Source of the DNA: Oscheius sp. JU75
Taxonomy: Eukaryota; Nematoda; Chromadorea; Rhabditida; Rhabditidae
Assembly (NCBI GenBank): GCA_037178855.1
Contig: JASJZC010000002.1
Location: forward strand, 6,212,501-6,276,500
Direction of reading: 5' to 3'
Length of the DNA: 64,000 bases
The number at the start of each line of letters is the position of its first letter. Within the stretch, counting starts at the first letter, position 1. The notes below the pieces were generated by a model that did no database searches, had not been told where the DNA came from, and saw only the letters and a list, made by a program, of their open reading frames with translations. This document shows, one piece after another, positions 44,906 to 55,604 of the stretch. Both the position numbers and the translations under genes were made by a program.

Positions 44906-46887
44906 ATGAAACAGGAACAGCCATACTCGGTCTGGACAGGAAATGGCGTTAAAATCATCTATTCACCGTATGAATACACGGAGTTAATTGGACCGGAGAA
45001 GCTCTGGGATGACCGCCTCGTGCATAGTTTTTTCGCTCGCCATTGGCATGCCTCGATCTGGCTCGCTATTATCTACGTAGCTGCTATTAATCTCCTACAG
45101 AAATTCATGGAGAATCGCAAACCTTATCAGTGAGTTTAAAGATATGAAAGACAACTTGGACATTTCAGCATGAAGTCCCTATTAATTTTATGGAACGGCT
45201 TTTTGGCCGTTTTTAGCATAATGGGAACATGGCGATTCGGCATCGAATTCCTTCATATCACCACCCAGAGGTACAGTTGCGATTTCTGTTCTTTGGAGTG
45301 TTCGGAGTCCGTTACGTCATCGCGGTCCAGACGCTACCCTTGCCGAACGGGGTGGGATGATTGTAAACACGGGGTTGATGATAAATGTTTGGATTCAATT
45401 CGTGGGATTATTTTGGTAAAAGTTAGCCAAAAAATAGGAACTAGGGTAAGATTTTACAAGTGCCCACCATTCTCCTTCGAAAGCGAAAGAAACATCTGGT
45501 AGTACTTAAACAGGCGCCCCGAGTCGAGAGTCGACATGTTCAGGATGCCGGTAAGGAAAGATCCCACTTTCCAAGCACTCAAACTGAGCAGGCTTGTCTC
45601 GCCTACTGTCAGGAACTCGGCTTACTTGCTACTCCTCCGGGCATCGGACTCACCCGTAAGAATCCTCTGGTTCACCATCAGAAATGTAAAAAAAAATGGA
45701 GGAAAAGGAAAACTTATTCGCGCCATGACGTAGTTTTGCGTACATCGTACAGTTTCACGTAAAATCGAGTCGGGGCGCCTATTTAAGAACTACCAAAAAT
45801 TTCGATGCTCTACAAAGTTGGTCTCCAGACCAAAATCTGGAAGGTTGTAGGACATAGTAGGCCCCGAAATCGGCTCTTGGATCAGCCTCTAGCCAGTCTT
45901 GCCCATGTCCACATATTTGTCGAACTATAAGCGATTTAGCAAGCTCTTTCTGGTTCTGGACAGCCTTTTGGGGCTTGGTTATGTCCTGGAAAATTGTAGA
46001 TAAGATCAATATGAACAGTTGTAGGACATAGCTAAGGCGAGAAATGTAGTCTTGAGTCTTTGGGAAGGTGGAACTTTACAAGACGGCCAACTCTTACCGA
46101 AACTATGGCTGTTAGAACAGATAGGTCGCCACCCAAACTAAGATTTTTGAAAGAAAAACAGTACTGTTTGACGGGCAATAAACAATGAGTACAGCTTCCG
46201 AATTTGGCAGATCTGAACCAGTGGAATCTACATGAAGTCCATTTGAGCAGTAACATCCAATCTACTACAGATAGACACCGGTAGTTCACAGACGAGAGTC
46301 CAGAATGGTCTATGGAATTTGACAGCTCCCAATCAGAATCCAGAGATTCGAATAGCTTGAGCTTACTTTGAAGAACTGTACAGGAAGCCATCAACAGAAA
46401 AATGGTAAAGAGACCAGCATTGGCTATGTACTTGACAGTTTTGACAGACAGACCAGAGAAATTTTAACAATCCCATTCCAGACCCCTAGTCGACTCAATC
46501 TGTTTCTCCATGGATCCCCGTGGTCCAGCCGCCTTCTGGGCCTGTCTCTTCTCCTTCTCCAAAGTTGCCGAATTCGGTGACACACTCTTCCTCGTGCTTA
46601 GAAAGCGGCCAGTCATCTTCCTCCACTGGTACCATCATGCTGTAGTCATCATTCTCAGTTGGCATTCGGGTGAGTTCCTATTGTCGTCAAGGGAGACATT
46701 AGGAAAAAGCGCATTCCCATAGCTACGAGCCTTCGAGCGTCTGGAATAGGCCAATCAGTCCTAATGGCTAGTACAAGTGGGTCTAGGGGATCGATAGTGT
46801 GCCTGTTTGCATAACCGGGAAGTGTGCTCACACGGTGTGCAACTGGTGCCCGGGACACAAAGATGGCAGACAGCTGGCGAGAGTGAG

Positions 46888-46933
<46 letters not shown>

Positions 46934-48701
46934 AGAACAGAGCGTCTGGGAAATTGAGTGTACTCTCTGGCACTGTCACTGTCTGGCAAATAGGGGTTTG
47001 GGACTATCAGCGGTTCTTCTCTGCCTCTTGGTCTGGTAGCAGATCTCGAGTTTCGCCGTTGAGTATCGGAAAGAAGACGACATTTTGAAGTGAATTCATG
47101 TTCTACTAAGAGTAGGAGAAATCAAAATCTATATCTGTCTAAAACATTGCAAGGCTTCAAAACTAGTGTTTGAAGTGGAAGAAGCTTTGAGATCTTAATA
47201 CCAGATAGACGAAAGACATTTCAGGACAGCCACCCTGAAAGACCACGACAGGGCCCCTGTTTTCAAAACCCGTGAAGCAGATAGAAATGACACTCTTTCC
47301 TCGCCCTCTCGAAAAAAAAGTATGCAAATGGATCCAGTTGGAGGTGACAGAATCGGGCTGAGGTGAGGGGCTATTGAAGCGCAAATTGACTAATGGTATT
47401 GCGAGATAAAAATTAGAGAAAACTGGTAGCAGGGGGAACAGTGGGAAACTTATTTTATAGAAGAGGAAAAGGAGTTTGACTAACAAGTTAGGTGTGGATA
47501 AGTTCTGTCTGATGGGGGACAGTGACAGTAAGAGTCTATCAGTCTAGTTAAATATCTGACAGACTGTCATTTGTTGTTCATTGGTCTGGCCATTGGTATT
47601 CAGGGACTTTAATACTATACTCCTAGAACACTCAGAACTGTCGCTGTCTCAATATTTGTGGCTCGAGACAGTTGTTCCACTGATCCAGTCTTATTAGAGA
47701 GAGTGACCACTCCCGTCTTCGATCCACAGAAGACTAATTTGGTGACAAACCAGACAAGTTTTTTGGAAGTGTTGCGCGACTAGGGGATTGCGTGAGCGAC
47801 AAGCCGTCCAGTTGAGGTCCGGATAAAAACAACGCGCTGTGTTATGAGGGCGCGCACCGTGTCCATTTTTTGGCTACCGGGGAGTCAATTAGTCGTTGGT
47901 CGAAAGTAGTACCCTATTCAGCTGTTGAGCTTACGGCTGCCGGCCGCTGGTTCATCATGATGAACTACTTCGTCCACTCCATCATGTACACGTACTACGC
48001 CATCACAGCCATGGGATACCGTCTGCCGAAGTTTGTCTCGATGTGAGTTTGGCCAATGTACTAGAACAGTCGTAGAGCTGCTAAAGAACAGAGATAGTAG
48101 GGAAAACTGTCTCCTATACATTGAAAACACTGTATAGACCTATGAAGAAGATTCTAGACCCAAGCTTTTGGTGTAAGAATAATGCAGTTCTATAGATCGC
48201 GACCCTAGCTTTATTAAAACCTGGAACCCGGAAGAGAGATTTAAGAGACAGGTAAAAGAGTTAGCGCGCAGCTTCCGGGTTTTGAACTACGGTACTTCCA
48301 CAAAGCATTGATGACTGTTGGCTATAACTGAACTCAACTGAAGGATAGTAATGTCCGGATTCTTATTTTTGATACTGGCCTGGTCTCTCTGGTCTAGTCT
48401 GTCTCTAGACCTGTAACTTTGAGCCCCTAAAACATGTATACAGTCATAACGCTCCTCAAACTTACTTTACTTTTTCAGGACCGTGACCGCCCTGCAAACA
48501 ACCCAGATGCTCATCGGAGTCGGCATCTCCGTCATTGTCCTTCTCCTCAAACTGAATGGCCAAATGTGTCAGCAGTCCTACGACAATCTGGCCATCGCCT
48601 TTGCCATCTACGCCAGCTTTCTCATTCTGTTCTCGAGCTTCTTCAACAAGGCCTATTTGGTCGCCCGTCCACAGAAGAAGGAGGTTGTAAAACAGGAATA
48701 G
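44906..48701 (+). CDS. elo: very-long-chain fatty-acid elongase (ELOVL3/6-like, ELO family), 285 aa
   Basis: Five exons (44906-45129, 45169-45270, 46482-46669, 47922-48042, 48479-48701) join in phase. Seven hydrophobic segments are interleaved with the family boxes KVAEFGDTLFLVLRKR, the catalytic HWYHH (residues 157-161), and NYFVHSIMYTYYA, then TALQTTQM. The C-terminus is lysine-rich (RPQKKEVVKQE), suiting an ER retention signal. It condenses malonyl-CoA with acyl-CoA in the ER membrane. GPAAFWACLFSFSK and SIC place it with the ELOVL6/nematode ELO-1/ELO-2-type group; substrate length is not decidable. Two introns exceed 1.2 kb; the first holds a MITE. The start follows a TTTTTCAG acceptor by 5 nt, which argues against the in-frame upstream ATG at 44756. 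Confidence 0.95.
45497..45795. mobile_element. MITE-like element with ~30-bp terminal inverted repeats
   Basis: The left end TGGTAGTACTTAAACAGGCG is the near-perfect reverse complement of the right end at about 45765-45795, through CGCCCCGA(G/C)TCGA. Length is about 299 bp with no coding capacity, inside an ELOVL intron. A target-site duplication is not obvious. Confidence 0.65.
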
Positions 48702-49158
48702 CTCCTGCCCAGTTCAAACTACGGTTTCTGTCCTGTCCGCATCTCAATTGTTTTGTTTCCCCCACCAACAACATATCACCCATACTGTCTCGAGCGTAGA
48801 CAATGAAAAATGTTATAAAGTTCATCTTTTTTTTTTTTGTAAAGTACCGATTTGTAGAATTCTACGACGTTTAAAACTGTGGTCGTGACCTCAAAAGCTG
48901 TCTACCTGTGGTAGTTGTGGCCTCTCAAAATTGCAGTCCTTCAAAGCTTTAGTAAAAGGAAAACAGTTGGAGTATTGCTAAGCAGCACGGCTACAAACCA
49001 GACGACCCGAGTTCGATCCCAGGGATTGCAGACTGTTTGTTTTGGGAAGAAGAAATTTATGGGAAAGGTTTCCTAGGCGAGAATTGACTGGCTTAAAAGA
49101 CCATTAGCTTCAAAAATAGTCTTGTGGCGTACAAATCTGCACAAAATGTGAGAGGAGA
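48702..49158. other. convergent intergenic region with a tRNA-like fragment
   Basis: Between the 3' ends of ELOVL (plus) and the next minus-strand gene. A tRNA-like segment lies at 48970-49032; otherwise nothing is recognised. Confidence 0.5.
48970..49032 (+). repeat. tRNA-like fragment
   Basis: ACGGCTACAAACCAGACGAC followed by GAGTTCGATCCC resembles an anticodon arm and a good T-arm (B box GTTCGATCC). The D-arm is degenerate. It shares the unusual CTACAAA loop with the remnant at 27808. Confidence 0.45.
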
Positions 49159-52100
49159 TCATGAGCAGTCGGGGACATCGACGTAAACGAGACTCAGACC
49201 GGCCAGAATGTCCGAGAGGGTCTTGGCAGCTGGATCCTGGTTCGAGGCCGTCATCTGGCCGAGTGCTTCGCGAATTTGCGGTCCAATGAGATAATCCTGA
49301 GCCTTAAATTGATGGAGCTGGTTAAAAAGACTCACATCAACATATTTCTCCAAGATCTCCCTTACGGCCGGTGCGTCTTCCAGCAGTTTTTGTCCGACAG
49401 CCGAAGCGGTCAGTCGGAGCTCGTTGTCGTCGTCTTCAAGTGCACGCTCCAAGACTAAGAGAAGTTTTTCTCGTGTGCTCGGATAGAGCTCGGCCAGAGC
49501 GGTCAGGGCCAGGGTTCTGGAAGTAATATGAGAGCTTCGAATCCATTTTTGATGAATTATACAGAGAAAATCAATGCTTAGATTTCTGAACTAACTACTT
49601 TTTGCGCTTTGTCCCTTCTGTTTACTGCCAGACCGCGCATCAACTCTTCTAAAAAGCCAGGTAACCGCTTTTGATGCGTAAAAACAGCCAAACCTTAGCT
49701 GCTGCCACTTTGCTAACAGATTCAGATAAAAAAGCTAGCCAATCTTATCTCTGCTTATCCCTGCTGGGAAAATGACTTTCTAGTTTACTTGGCAAATGGT
49801 TCAACTTTGCAGCATATACAGCAGAAGCTCTCTCTCTCTCTCTCTAAGCACTTTCTTAAAGAGCTACCGTAACCTTCGTTTGTTTTTGTAGGAGTCGGTA
49901 TTTTCAAACCACCATTTCCTGACATACTGATCACAAGCAATATTTTTCTTTTCCATAACAAACTTAAAAAAGACCCACTTTGGCTGCGAGTGAATTCCGT
50001 CCCTGATGACTCGTACACACGTCTCCGCCACATCGTCTGGTCGTTTTCCAAGGAGGCACTTCAAGGCAGCCAGACTGACGTATTCATTCTCGTGGAAGAG
50101 CAGATTTTCATCGATTTCAACTAAATTTACCTTATTAGACCAAATTGTTAAAAAAAAAAAACAACCTAAAATCAGATATGTCGGGACGAAATAAGCCGTT
50201 TCCAGGGCCTTTTCCACGATCTCCCAATCGTAATGTGCCTGGCCTAAATTTTGTATATTTTTTTTTTAAAAAATTGGCTAACCACTAGGAAATCCCTCGA
50301 GAATGATCCTGTGAATTGAACTGGCCAGCTTGGGGCAGATTTCCTGGCTGAAGAAGCTCGCGTCGTGGGCCGAGATCAGACTCAGTAGGGCTGTGGAATT
50401 CTAAATCCTATATTTTTTCATTTTCAAGGAAAACTAACCGCAACGGTTTCATGGCAAGTCTCCAGTATATCGGCTATCTGCTCGGCCGGAATCAAGTCGA
50501 GAAACAGCTCCAGAAATCTAGAAATTTATCATGTTTTAACTGGAAAAATATGAAAAGTACCGTTTGAGAAACGTAGCATTGGTTCTCCGACTGTCACAGA
50601 GACACGGCTTGATCTTTTCGGTGATATTCTGAAAGCAAGTCGATTCACAAGGGATTCAAGTGGTCTCTCAAGCCAACAAAGTCCCACTTGAAGCATGGGT
50701 TAGAGACTTTTTTACTTAATACGCAACTGTGCACATAGACGTATGTGGTCATAAAACTGGTCAATGGTTTCTGTTAGCCTCATGTATATTTATAGCATAG
50801 AAGTAAAGTAAAGTTTCTATGGCAGAGATCCTTAGAGAGCTCAGTGACAAGCTCCTGTGGGTTCTTGCGACGCCGACCGTTGCTTCCCGAGGAGCCGGGT
50901 CGCGGGACATTACGTTGCAAAGCTGCTTAACCTTTTCTAGGAAAGCGTGTTGCTTATTAGAATAGTCAACTGGACGTGCGAATTTGTCATATTCGTAAAC
51001 CTAGAAGCGTTTGGGACAAAGAAGAGCAACTCACGAGCTGTCCACTCTCCCTGTTCGGCTCCAGCAAGGTGCACAGCTGATCCAGAGAGCAGTGGCTGAG
51101 AAAGAAGTTGTAGGCATCGTCAGTGAGCGTCTTCGTCAACTCGTATCTGGCCAAATAAAAGTTGGTTGCGAAGGAGGGAAAGGCGGAGAAGAAGCGCTCT
51201 GCCTCATCATCGATGGTCCTAAAAGTCTATTTATTCAAATCAAAAGCAAGATTAACAGATGTTTGGCGAGGAAGGCATAAATCTCCGGGCCGAGTCCTCT
51301 TCCAGTCGGATAGCTGGTCAGGAGACTGACCAACAGCTTTCGGGGGTCCCATTGGGCGGTAAAGAAGTTGTCGTGGACAGCCGCGATTCGAGCTATGCTG
51401 TTCAGGACGTAGGGAGAATCCTGGAAACTGATAATTTTTTAGGGAACAGATGGTATTTTAATCAAAATAATCGTTGAAATGGATTTAGGATACTATGGAA
51501 GAATTTAAGAACGCGATAGACGATATGGTGGAGGAACGAGACAGTATGACATGCACACAGACAAATCGACACGTAGAACCTACGAAACAGGAACAGAAAC
51601 GGGGACTATACAGGAATAAGCAAGGGGGCTTCTTTGTAGAGCAGACTCTGTTCAACAGAGCGTCTCAATGTCAGAAAAGGTAACAGTGGGAAACATGCGA
51701 AGGGAAATATTATTTGTCGGCTAGAATACATTTACAAGGAGTATGACAAGACAATGCGGCCATCACAGGAAAGAGTTTGATGGCAGCGAGTGACAGAAAC
51801 TGCTCGAAAAGGATAATATTTAGGAACGGGACACTTGGAGAAAGTAACAGGGACGGGAAGAGAAGAAATAGACCAACTAATAGTTCTCACAGACAAATTT
51901 GAATGGAGTAACAAAAAGAGGCTGTTGGACAACAATTCGACAGTTGGACGAGTAGGAGCCACCAAATGGGACAGTAACAGCAGCACAGAAATCATAAGCA
52001 GCAATTTCAACTTCAAAACAAGCTGTGGTGCCTCCCGGAACTAGAAAGTTATCGCAACCTGTCTAGTTCTACTGTAAAACGCTCTAATTGTCGAGACAGA

Positions 52101-53462
52101 GAAATTTGGAACTTTTGTGCTTCAGTGCAAAGTACGAGTATGTCTGCACTTTTTAATTGGGGTTTCACCTAATTGCACTAACTTGAAAGTTATGGAACAG
52201 TTTTGTTGTTTTAGTTTGCAAAAAGAACTAATTGTCGATGCAAAGCGATCAGGACCTTTTGCAACTTACAGTACAGAAAGAGACAAAACTTACGGTTAGA
52301 ATGTCTTTGTTGAAGATATTGGCCAGCACCAGTAGTTTCCCTCGTAGCTCTTCCGAATCCGGGACCCCTTTGAAAAGCTCCTCGGCCTTGTCCCTCACAA
52401 AGACGGTCATCTTGTACGGTATTTCCTCTTCAAATGCCTCCTCGTCGGGAAGCGAGTCCGTAAAGTTGTTGGCAGCCCATTCCAGCACATCTAATGTACC
52501 AATTTAGAATAGTTTTGAGGAAAGGATACCATTCCAGTTTTGCCGAAATGCCAGGCAGGTCCGGCAGAGCCGGAAGACGGATCCGATAACTATTGGCGGC
52601 CGACGCTGGTAGAGAAAGTTGGGTAGCTCGTCGAGAAACTGACTGAAGGGCTCCAAACGACCGTCAAACGTCTGGAAATGAGGGGGATGTAATCTTTTTA
52701 GTCTAAAGGGATGTATCGAGATAAGTTGTTGAAGAGAACACAGTCAAATGTTGCCGACAAATGCGCAGATCCTCCTACGTCTAGACGAGCAGGTTGACCG
52801 CTGCTGCTAACCCTTTGAGAATCTCAACTTTGGTCCAGAATAATTTTCTTTTCATTGAGCCGTCCGTGACATAGTGCGCAAGACTTGGACGTTTTCTGGC
52901 GACGAAATGAAAATTGGTTAGTCTGTAGCGGAAAGAAGAGTATTGAAGAAGAAACATGAAGAGATTTTCGCCTGTATTGAAATCAAATTTCAGGACGAAC
53001 GCGGTGCTATCATACAAAAAACTCTCGCCTCTGATGATCACAATAGGATCGATTCTTCTAGTTTTTCACCTGATTTGAGACCTCAAATGGTGGTGCTTCT
53101 AGCTTGGATCTACGAATCCATCTATCAAAATTTGTCAAGAAAAAAGAAAAAAACAAACTTGACTCCGAAAGGCCTTCTCCAACAGCCTTAGCACAAAATT
53201 CACGTGCATGCTGCTCTTCGCGAACAGATCATCGTTGACGAGTTCTTCTCGCAGCAGACGGACGAGGTTTTCATCTATTATCTTACTTTACACCAAGAAA
53301 AATAGGCAAAATACCAGTAAAATCAACGACATCGATCAATTTGTCAACCAGAGTCTCGTCAAAATGATGGGGAAGGATCTCGACGCCTTCCAACTTGGTC
53401 AAAAGCAGCCGAATTTGGGCTGGGACATCGTGATGACTCGTACAGACATCCATCAGGGTCAT
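49159..53462 (-). CDS. large unknown alpha-helical (HEAT/ARM-like) protein, roughly 14 exons
   Basis: Exons that join cleanly include 53315-53462, 53159-53274, 52530-52671, 52294-52490, 51257-51420 and 51035-51218, then a series down to the TGA at 49159. Typical segments are ETLVDKLIDVVDFT, ENLVRLLREELVNDDLF, LEWAANNFTDSLPDEEAFEE, FLELFLDLIPAEQIADILET, and ENEYVSLAALKCLLGKRPDD. It ends with LALTALAELYPSTREKLLLV. The regular amphipathic helices with leucine-rich repeats of about 40 residues suggest a HEAT-type scaffold of about 700 aa. No specific family is recognised; Integrator, condensin-like, BRAT1 or importin relatives were considered but no diagnostic motif was seen. An intron of about 490 nt (52672-53158) and the region 50700-50900 are the least certain. 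Confidence 0.65.
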
Positions 53463-53564
53463 CTCGGACTCATTTTATCGATAATTCGGGTCAGAAGATG
53501 GTATTTTGTCATGTAAAACTACAAAAATAAGACAAAGAAAAAAAACAAATGAAAGCGTTCAGGT

Positions 53565-53570
53565 TTATTA
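53565..53570 (-). promoter_or_regulatory. polyadenylation signal of the GPX gene
   Basis: AATAAA on the minus strand about 50 nt after the glutathione peroxidase stop codon. Confidence 0.6.
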
Positions 53571-53620
53571 ACATTTTACTGTGTACAACCGGCCATTTTA
53601 TGAGGGAGAAAACTAAATTT

Positions 53621-55458
53621 TTACAGCTTGGCCTCCTGCTTCAGAGCGGCCTCGATGTCCTTGATCATGGTTTTCGGCTCGTCATTCGGGGCTAAAAATT
53701 TATGGATTTTTCAAATTAAATGAAACGAACCGAAGCGTTTGATGACCTTGCCATTTCTGTCAACCAGGAACTGAAATGTGATAATTTGAAAAGTGGAAAA
53801 AGGAAAAAAAAACCTTGGTAAAGTTCCACTTGATGGCGTCGAAGAGCAGACCGTGCTGTTCGCTCTTGAGATAATCGTAGAGCGGATCGGCTGCCTTGCC
53901 GTTGACGTCTATCTTGCTGTAGAGGTCCGGGTTGAATTGGTACTTGTCTTTCACGAAGTTCTTGATATCGAGATCACATGAGGGCTCCTGCAAAAGCGGG
54001 TTTTTAGAGGGACAATGTGGTACATTTCAAAACAGTAATTTAGCTACTAACCAGCCTTTGACCTTGGGTTAGAATTGATCACAGGCGGCTGCGCCGCTTC
54101 CCTAGTTGCACTTTCCCCCGCAGCTGGCTTGTCCCCTTGTCTCTTGACATGAAATAACGGATATTAGTGTTGACAGGCAATTGTGCGGACACCATGATAG
54201 AGACAGACAGACGGACACCATTGCGCTTTAGTAGTATTAAGAAAGATGTTGTATTCGAAAACAATAGAGCTTTTGAAGAAAAGGAGCTAAGGGGAACAAG
54301 CTCTTCTCTGAAATACTTGAAAAACTCGAAAGTGGCTCATATTTTTGAAGTTATGGCTGTATTTTGGCTTCTGAAGAAACAGCTACTCCTCGAGCATCAA
54401 CCAAACGGAGACAATGTGGGCTACAAAGAACAGCTATTGAGACAACGTCAGCTGGATGTTTCGACTAGGAAATTTCAAGTTTCAAAATGGGCCCTTCCTG
54501 GAGAATCTATCGGGTAAGAAGAGTTATGTAAAGTAAAGGAAATAACTGCTTCTCTCCAGAAAAACTTGCTAGACTCTGCAGGTGGGAAGGTAAATCAAGA
54601 GAGGCGGCTGCATTATCTCCAAGAGACCTAACTTGTGACAGTACGAACAAAGACATTCAATCTACTATCAACCATTTACTAAAAGCTCTAATATAAGAAC
54701 CCCCTTACGTCAGAAATATAGAATTACGCATTCGCGTTTTCGGGGTCAAGACGACTTTTTCTGACTTTCCGATGTTCTGCAAAGTCGTAGAGCAGGTCAC
54801 AAGTTTGCAGAACATCGAAAAGTCAGAAAAAGTGGTCTTGACCCTCGAAAAACGCGAATACGTAATTGTTGTGTATTTCTTACGAAAGGAGGTGCTCCTA
54901 TTAGAAGAAATATGATAGATACGCTTTCAGACAATCGAATTAGGTTCAGAAGTTTTTGGCGATAAGATATGGTCATCTCGAAACTACTGGTACAAGAGGC
55001 AGAAAGATACAAGATTTCGGACCGAATACGAGCTATATGCCACTTTCTGACTCATGCTTTTCGATATTTTTCTATGTTCAATAAAGTAAGTTCTTTTAAA
55101 CTCTTTGACTACCTAATAAGTTTTCCTATAAAAAAGCTTAAGAAACAAACCTGTCCTCCAAACTGATTGCACGGGAAGGCGGCGACCTCGAGACCCTGAG
55201 ACTTGTACTTGTCCAGGAGCTCCTTCAGCTGCGTGTAATTGGGGCCGGTGTAACCGCATTCCGAGGCCACATTAACCACAATCACCACCTTTCCTCTATA
55301 TTCGAGTTATTCAACAAGAATAGACAATAAACCAACTTGTACTTGTCTCCGAGGTTGACCTGCTGTCCCTCGTTGTCCTTGACGTTGAAATCATAGAATT
55401 TGGAAGCCATTCTAGCCGGCAAGTTGAGAATTCGACGAGCTGCAAGCATGGGCATCAT
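53621..55458 (-). CDS. GPX: cysteine glutathione peroxidase (GPX4-like/phospholipid hydroperoxide type), 183 aa
   Basis: Five exons (55337-55458, 55151-55295, 53814-53987, 53731-53770, 53621-53691) join in phase. The catalytic tetrad is Cys54 in [13 protein letters not shown], Gln89 in [13 protein letters not shown], and Trp143-Asn144 in IKWNFTKFLVD. The peroxidatic residue is Cys (TGC), not selenocysteine (no TGA). The protein lacks the dimerisation loop of tetrameric GPX1, like GPX4 and plant/nematode thioredoxin-dependent enzymes; CPSCD-type resolving Cys93 (EPSCDLD) is present. The N-terminus [20 protein letters not shown] looks like a mitochondrial presequence, with an internal Met17 start for a cytosolic form. 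Intron 53988-55150 is 1.2 kb and contains a long inverted repeat. Confidence 0.96.
54722..54867. repeat. long inverted repeat (~62-bp arms, 20-nt spacer)
   Basis: The left arm at 54722-54783 starts AATTACGCATTCGCG and ends GTTCTGCAAA. The right arm at 54804-54867 is its near-perfect reverse complement. It lies in the GPX intron and would form a strong hairpin. The centre carries the GCAAAG-T-GTAGA motif also found at 11441-11477 and 44708-44743. Confidence 0.8.
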
Positions 55459-55604
55459 TTTCTGGGAGCGAACATGCAGGGTTTGGGGACAAAAATAAAG
55501 GTAATTTCGAGGAAAAACTCCGTATTTGTAGATGAAATTTGAAGAAGGTGACAACAACTTCAATAAACTCTCAACAGAAACAACGCAACAATAACAATGA
55601 AATT

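Noticed and set aside
52781-53041. Minus-strand 86-aa frame in the large helical gene
   Set aside because: The flanking exons join in phase without it, so it is treated as intron.
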